Part shown: piece after piece, positions 6,351-10,582 of the stretch
Layout: every line of letters starts with the position of its first letter
Numbering within the stretch: position 1 is the stretch's first letter
Assembly: GCA_900770075.1 (NCBI GenBank)
Contig: CAAGIZ010000089.1
Span: forward strand, 1 to 10,582
Reading direction: 5' to 3'
Length of the DNA: 10,582 nt
Origin: Spirochaetia bacterium
GTDB lineage: Bacteria; Spirochaetota; Spirochaetia; Treponematales; Treponemataceae
Notes under the pieces: model-generated
The model's database searches: none
The model's input: the letters and a program-made list of their open reading frames with translations, nothing else
Told to the model about the DNA's origin: nothing
Translations under genes and position numbers: made by a program

Positions 6351-7067
6351 ATGAATATCTTGAAAAATCTTGATTTTGCAAAGGCTGTCAGGGATTTGCT
6401 GCCACAGCTTTTGGGAAAAGCCCTGGGAATGGTTGTTACTGCAACAATTGCAGGATTTATACTTGGACTTGCAGTCGGTTTTATTCTGGCACTTGCCCGC
6501 ATTTCAAAAAACAAGGCATTGAACAGAACTGTAGTACTTTTTCAGGAGTTGATTCGGGGAACGCCTCTTTTGGTTCAGCTGGTATACATTTACTATGTAG
6601 TGCCGCTTCTAATCACCTGTGCTGCACAGCTGATTGGAATACAAGGATTCAGGTGTAACTTAACCCCTCTTGTTGCCGGCATAATCGGTCTGGGAGTCAA
6701 TTACGGAACCTACATTGCAGAGGTAATTCGAGCCGCAATCATTTCCATTGACGGCGGCCAGAAGGAAGCGGCCCTTGCACTGGGGCTTACTCCTTCCCAG
6801 GCAATGATGCGCATTGTCGTTCCTCAGGCAATGAAGAACTCTATTCCTGTTTTCGGAAATTATCTTGTAATGATGGTAAAGGATACGTCTTTGATGTCAT
6901 ACATCACCGCTGCAGAATTCCTTACAACAGCGAAGGCATATACCTCTCAGACCTTCCTTACGATTGAATCTTATACAATACTTGCGGCAGTTTACCTTGT
7001 AATCTGCATTCCTCTTGGAATTTTGGCAAAATGGATTGAACAGAAAAGCAATGCCGGAAAGCGGTAG
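6351..7067 (+). CDS. Polar amino-acid ABC transporter permease (HEQRo family)
   Basis: A 238-residue inner-membrane permease of the His/Glu/Gln/Arg/opine class. About five hydrophobic segments are visible (near residues 24-50, 61-92, 106-130, 165-190 and 205-228). The cytoplasmic EAA loop that docks the ATPase spans about 136-160 (GQKEAALALGLTPSQ...VVPQA). The RGTPLLVQL motif (69-77) is characteristic of the class. GGAGGA at 6338-6343, 7 nt upstream, fixes the start. Only one permease gene is present, so the channel is presumably a homodimer, as is common in this family. It is co-transcribed with the ATPase upstream and, after 13 nt, with the kinase-like gene downstream. Confidence 0.95.
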   Translation: MNILKNLDFAKAVRDLLPQLLGKALGMVVTATIAGFILGLAVGFILALARISKNKALNRTVVLFQELIRGTPLLVQLVYIYYVVPLLITCAAQLIGIQGFRCNLTPLVAGIIGLGVNYGTYIAEVIRAAIISIDGGQKEAALALGLTPSQAMMRIVVPQAMKNSIPVFGNYLVMMVKDTSLMSYITAAEFLTTAKAYTSQTFLTIESYTILAAVYLVICIPLGILAKWIEQKSNAGKR

Positions 7068-7080
7068 AACGGGGGTAATA

Positions 7081-7680
7081 ATGAAACATTTTGTGGTAAC
7101 AATCGGACGTGAATTTGGCTGCAATGCAAGGGAAATAGGAAGGCAGCTTGCGGCAAAACTCGGAGTAAAATTCTACGACAGGGAACTGGTGGAGCTGGCG
7201 GCTCAAAAAGCCGGAGTTGATGACGAAGTTTTTGGAAGTGCAGACGAGCAGCCCGGGGTGCTTCAAAATTTCTTTACGGAATTTGGTTACGGTTCTACAA
7301 GAGCGTTCTATTCCGGAAAGGCGATAGAAGCACAGGCTTATGTAATCAGAAAAATCGCCAATTCAGAAAGCTGCGTAATGCTTGGTCGTTGTGCAGATTA
7401 TTTCCTTCAGGAATTCGGAACCACCCTCAATGCCTTTGTATATGCGCCTCTTTCCTACAGAATTGCACATGTGAGCGAAGCCTACGGTCTTACAACTGAA
7501 GAGTCCGAAAAAATGATAAAAAAAATCGACCGCCGCCGGCACAAATACTACAAATTTGTAACCGGGCACAACCGCGGCGACAGGCACGGCAGAAACCTTA
7601 TGCTGGATGTTGAAATGTTCGGTGTTGAAGGAACCGTAAACTTAATCCATTCTGCGGTTCTGGAACGTTTTGGAGGCTAA
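7081..7680 (+). CDS. Cytidylate kinase-like family protein
   Basis: A 199-residue protein of the cytidylate-kinase-like P-loop family (Pfam PF13189 by pattern). Family marks are TIGREFG...REIG..LA..LGVKFYDREL (7-36), the block VMLGRCADYFL (99-109), and DRRRHKYYKFVTG (150-162), which matches the family's lid region. The nucleotide-binding loop reads GREFGCNAREIG where I expect something like GREFGSGGREI, so phosphate binding may be altered. Substrate and role are unknown for most members; this is not the house-keeping CMP kinase. A G-rich Shine-Dalgarno (7071-7075) and the family start support ATG at 7081. It lies 13 nt after the permease gene and before the operon terminator, so it is probably co-transcribed with the transporter, which might mean a regulatory link or simple co-location. 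Confidence 0.8.
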   Translation: MKHFVVTIGREFGCNAREIGRQLAAKLGVKFYDRELVELAAQKAGVDDEVFGSADEQPGVLQNFFTEFGYGSTRAFYSGKAIEAQAYVIRKIANSESCVMLGRCADYFLQEFGTTLNAFVYAPLSYRIAHVSEAYGLTTEESEKMIKKIDRRRHKYYKFVTGHNRGDRHGRNLMLDVEMFGVEGTVNLIHSAVLERFGG

Positions 7681-7710
7681 TGCCGGCAGGAAGTTCAGAA
7701 AAGTTTATAA

Positions 7711-7747
7711 AAAAAGGGCTGCACTTCAATGAAGGACAGCCCCTTTT
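7711..7747. terminator. Bidirectional rho-independent terminator between converging transcripts
   Basis: GGGCTG (7716-7721) pairs with CAGCCC (7737-7742), and inside it CTTC (7724-7727) pairs with GAAG (7731-7734) around a three-base loop, with a small 2x2 internal loop between. An A-run precedes (7709-7715) and a T-rich tract follows (7744-7755), so it can stop both the rightward ABC operon (stop at 7680) and leftward greA (stop codon at 7752-7750). Confidence 0.85.
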
Positions 7748-7749
7748 AT

Positions 7750-10467
7750 TTATTTTGCAAGTTTGATGGATTTTACGGTGTAGTTGTTTTCACGCTCGTT
7801 GATTGTAAACTCGAGGGTTTCTCCCACCTTTGCATCCAGAATTGCGTTTCCGAAAGGAGACATATACGAGATAATTCCTGCATCCGGGTCTGATTCCCAA
7901 GGACCGAGGATGATGTATTTTTCGTCTTTTCCGGTTGCGTTGTTTGTAAGGGTAACTTCTGTTCCGAAAGAAACCATGGAAGTTGTGGCAGTGGTCGGAT
8001 CGAAGATAACGGCCCTTGCAAGTTCTCCCTGCAGACGCTTAAGGTCGTTGTTGAGCTTGTGCTGAGCTTCCCTTGCAGCAATGTATTCGGCGTTTTCTTT
8101 CAAGTCTCCCTTTTCCTTTGCATCTGCAACTTCTTTTGCAATTGCCGGAATGTCGATGGTAGTCATCTTTGTTTCGAGGGCTTTTTTCTCGTCCAGTTTT
8201 GCCTTTGTAACCAGCATTCCCTTAGGTGCGCTAGACTTTTCTTCTTTCGCACGGAATTTGTAGTCCGGATATTTTGAAAGAATCTTGTTTCTTAAAGCCT
8301 GCTTGTAAGTGCCTTCAAGACTTACGATGTCGTCTACCAGTGTGTACAGGTGAGTCATGGTGTCCATGTCACAGGAGAGCATATATTCAGCATAAACGTT
8401 GGTACCGTTGAAAATCAGCTTGAGTGCATTTTTGATGATTTTCTTGTTTTCTGTGGTATCGACGTGGTTTTCGATTTCCCTGTAAGCCTGATCGATTAAA
8501 TTGACGATGGTAATAAGCTGTTTCTGGAAAGAAATTCCTGAGTTCTTAAACCATTCATCGTTCTGACATTCTTCAAAGAAGAAGAGCACTGCATTGCGGT
8601 AATCCCGGAAGTTTTCAAACACCTTTACTGCCAGCTTCTGAACTTTGTCCGTACCGCCGTTGCTGATGATTTCTTCCAGCATTTTCTTGCTGAGAACCGT
8701 AGGGAACAGTTCGATGTACTGATCGTCCCAATCCGGCAGAAGCCTTATCTGGGCAAGGAAATCTTCCTGTAAAGTCGTGTTTTTTGTGTCTTTAAGCAGA
8801 GTATACATTTCCCGAGGATTGTCGATATCCCGGTAGAGCTGTTCAAAGGTGTAGTTGAGCTGAACTGCCAGAGAAGGCATAACCGCTCCCACCTTCTGCA
8901 CTATGAGGTAGGAAGCAACAACCTGCTCGTTTGCCTGATGTGCACCTTTTACGAATCCCTTGAAATAACTGTACATATCCATGAAGAATTCGCTGTCCTT
9001 GTCTGCCTCTTCGTTCTTGAAAAAGCGCATGAAAACATCGGCACGAGGAGTGAACTGTTTTTCTGCCTTGAACTCGTTGCTGAGCTTTTCTTCCGTGGAA
9101 ATTTTTGCATCCCGGACAATGTACTCGTTGATGTTGTTTGGGTTTACGCCAAAGATTGGATTTGTTTCCAGAGTCTTTTTAGCGGCCGTGTTCCATGAAG
9201 TCCATTCTCCCGCCGTTAAAATGGAAGGCACAAGCTCTGACTTTATGCGCTTGAAGTCGCAGCTGTTGCCGAAAGACTTGATTATGATTTTGAGGGCCTG
9301 GGTCTTGTCGCGGTTGTCCTTGAAAATCTTCTGGAGTTCTTCCTTTGACTTTGTAGCCTTTAAAACCCAGATGTGATCCCTGGCAAGAGGCTGGAGGGCA
9401 CTTACGGCCATCTTGAGCGACATCTGCTTTATGCCGTTTTTCTTTCCGAAGTTTATAGTAAGGGTATCGTTCTCCACTTTTGTGATTATTCCGACACCCC
9501 ATGTCCTGTGGTAGATGAAGTTTTTTACGCCGAAAGCAATGTGCTTTTCAAAGTCGTTAATCGCTTCAAATACGTTGCGGAAACTCTGGGTAAGGTTTGA
9601 AGAAGCGATGAATTCGTTTACGTTAGGATTTTTTGCATACTTTCCCTGGAAGCAGGATGCAATTTCGTTTCTTGCCCAGTAGTCTTTCGGGTCAATCCTG
9701 AGAATTATCTTGAGGAGCTGAATGGCAACATCCCATTTTTTCGGATCAGAAGAAGCATTGTCCTTGTAGTACGGATAGAGGTCATGAAGGAGCAGTGCGC
9801 TCTTTTCTGCGCTGATTGATTTTTCCACCTTGCGCTGAACCATGAGGAAGAAGTCAATTTCTTCCGGGATAAGGGAAACAAGTTTTGACCATGTTTCTTT
9901 GAGGGCTGTCATGTTTCCGGCGTGGATAAAGCGCAGGAGAGCCTTTTTGCAGTAAGCTACGGCATTCTTCATGTCCCCTTCGCTTTCGTAGTGTTCCGAG
10001 AGAATTTTAGCAATTTCCGCCTCTTCCACATCGATTTTTACGATTTTTTCGTAGAGTTCCCAGGCCCTTGCATCGTTTGCGGTGCGGTAAATGTCAGCCA
10101 GGGTGCGGAGGGCAAATTTGTTGTTAGGGTCGATGTCCAGAATCGTTTCGCAAAGATAGGTAACGACAGGCTCCTTGTAGTTTTTCTGGAAGATGTCTAC
10201 AAGGGTTTCCAGGTTTGAATTGTCGAGTTTTCCCTGTTTAAGACCGAGTATTCCTGAAATGTAAAGAGCGATGATGCTGTCTTTTGTGTGGGAAAGCTGC
10301 TCATCACAGATTTCCTTCAGTTCTGCAATGCAGTCCTCTGCCTTTGCTTTTTCGATGATTTCAGATAACTCAACCAGATTGTTTTTGGTGTAGTTTCCGA
10401 TTGCTGCCCTTGTCCAGGTGGCTTCCTTGAGCATTTCCTGTACTTTTGTAACGATTTCTGCAGACAT
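7750..10467 (-). CDS. greA: Transcription elongation factor GreA with giant N-terminal extension
   Basis: A 905-residue protein; typical GreA has about 158. Residues 750-905 are a complete GreA: a coiled coil (about 753-822) with the tip GDLKENAEY, carrying the acidic pair Asp788 and Glu791 that directs transcript cleavage in the RNA polymerase secondary channel, then the globular C-terminal domain (about 828-905). GreA rescues backtracked polymerase by stimulating cleavage of the RNA 3' end. The first 750 residues are mostly helical. Residues about 65-270 look like degenerate TPR repeats, with periodic patterns such as ILDIDPNNKFALRTLADIY and IILRIDPKDYWARNEIAS. Residues 318-362 form a small beta-rich stretch (YHRTWGVGIITKV...INF) resembling a Tudor/SH3-like module. 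AGGAG lies about 7 nt before the ATG. Similar long GreA proteins are known in Treponema and Borrelia, so the size is lineage-typical and not an error. Confidence 0.95.
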   Translation of the reverse strand: MSAEIVTKVQEMLKEATWTRAAIGNYTKNNLVELSEIIEKAKAEDCIAELKEICDEQLSHTKDSIIALYISGILGLKQGKLDNSNLETLVDIFQKNYKEPVVTYLCETILDIDPNNKFALRTLADIYRTANDARAWELYEKIVKIDVEEAEIAKILSEHYESEGDMKNAVAYCKKALLRFIHAGNMTALKETWSKLVSLIPEEIDFFLMVQRKVEKSISAEKSALLLHDLYPYYKDNASSDPKKWDVAIQLLKIILRIDPKDYWARNEIASCFQGKYAKNPNVNEFIASSNLTQSFRNVFEAINDFEKHIAFGVKNFIYHRTWGVGIITKVENDTLTINFGKKNGIKQMSLKMAVSALQPLARDHIWVLKATKSKEELQKIFKDNRDKTQALKIIIKSFGNSCDFKRIKSELVPSILTAGEWTSWNTAAKKTLETNPIFGVNPNNINEYIVRDAKISTEEKLSNEFKAEKQFTPRADVFMRFFKNEEADKDSEFFMDMYSYFKGFVKGAHQANEQVVASYLIVQKVGAVMPSLAVQLNYTFEQLYRDIDNPREMYTLLKDTKNTTLQEDFLAQIRLLPDWDDQYIELFPTVLSKKMLEEIISNGGTDKVQKLAVKVFENFRDYRNAVLFFFEECQNDEWFKNSGISFQKQLITIVNLIDQAYREIENHVDTTENKKIIKNALKLIFNGTNVYAEYMLSCDMDTMTHLYTLVDDIVSLEGTYKQALRNKILSKYPDYKFRAKEEKSSAPKGMLVTKAKLDEKKALETKMTTIDIPAIAKEVADAKEKGDLKENAEYIAAREAQHKLNNDLKRLQGELARAVIFDPTTATTSMVSFGTEVTLTNNATGKDEKYIILGPWESDPDAGIISYMSPFGNAILDAKVGETLEFTINERENNYTVKSIKLAK

Positions 10468-10501
10468 TTTATACTCCTGTCTATTTGATAGCGTTTTAGG
10501 G

Positions 10502-10531
10502 GAATCCGAAAAACTTTTGCCTTACGGATTC
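10502..10531 (-). promoter_or_regulatory. Inverted repeat in the greA leader
   Basis: GAATCCG (10502-10508) and CGGATTC (10525-10531) form a 7-bp stem with a 16-nt loop, starting 35 bp upstream of the greA start codon. It is flanked upstream (10532-10575) by A/T-rich DNA where the greA promoter probably lies, including a TATAAA-like stretch near 10532-10537 on the minus strand, though I cannot place a convincing -35. The stem could be a leader structure or an operator; there is no T-tract to suggest attenuation. Confidence 0.4.
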
Positions 10532-10582
10532 TTTATATTAAAAATTACCATTTTTATTAAAAACAAAGTTTTTACGGTTTCA

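Noticed and set aside
7015..7080. Longer start for the kinase-like gene at 7015, overlapping the permease
   Set aside because: The family begins at MKHFVVTIGREFG and the G-rich Shine-Dalgarno at 7071-7075 fits ATG 7081.
8981..9376. 131-codon open frame on the plus strand opposite greA
   Set aside because: Antisense to the greA extension, low-complexity Ser/Leu/Phe composition, no family similarity.

Overview
The window looks like a chromosomal segment of a host-associated or gut-type spirochaete, most likely a Treponema. The best evidence is the 905-residue GreA on the minus strand: a normal GreA of about 155 residues sits at the end of a very long helical N-terminal region, a layout known from Treponema and Borrelia. 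A relaxed lipobox on the binding protein, moderate GC and A/T-rich intergenic DNA fit this. Genus is inferred; no rRNA or other marker is present.

Layout, left to right. (1) 1-292 holds no confident gene. It has three consecutive hairpins (9-108), a candidate leftward promoter (198-226) with a strong Shine-Dalgarno at 111-117, and a good rightward promoter (256-283) lying so close to the next gene that its mRNA is probably leaderless. (2) 293-1525 (+) is a PLP-dependent fold-type I enzyme of the CobD/HisC group. (3) 1530-1585 is a terminator, mainly for the leftward operon that follows. (4) 4153-1646 (-) is a two-gene operon, gabT then an iron-dependent 4-hydroxybutyrate dehydrogenase. (5) 4154-4467 is a divergent control region with a perfect 30-bp palindrome. 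(6) 4468-7680 (+) is an operon of a lipoprotein amino-acid binding protein, an ABC ATPase, a polar amino-acid permease and a cytidylate-kinase-like protein; a 205-bp structured spacer separates the first two genes. (7) 7711-7747 is a shared terminator between converging transcripts. (8) 10467-7750 (-) is the giant greA.

How the genes work together. GabT would convert 4-aminobutyrate (or a close homologue such as 5-aminovalerate) to the semialdehyde, and the iron alcohol dehydrogenase would reduce that to the hydroxy acid with NADH, giving a nitrogen-gaining, NADH-consuming branch. The divergent ABC importer is a reasonable candidate for bringing in the amino acid, and the palindrome between the two operons could co-regulate them. 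The enzymes for the next steps of known GABA fermentation (CoA transferase, 4-hydroxybutyryl-CoA dehydratase) are not in the window. The transporter's substrate and the palindrome's regulator are inferred from position only.

No RNA genes, insertion sequences, CRISPR arrays or phage genes were seen.
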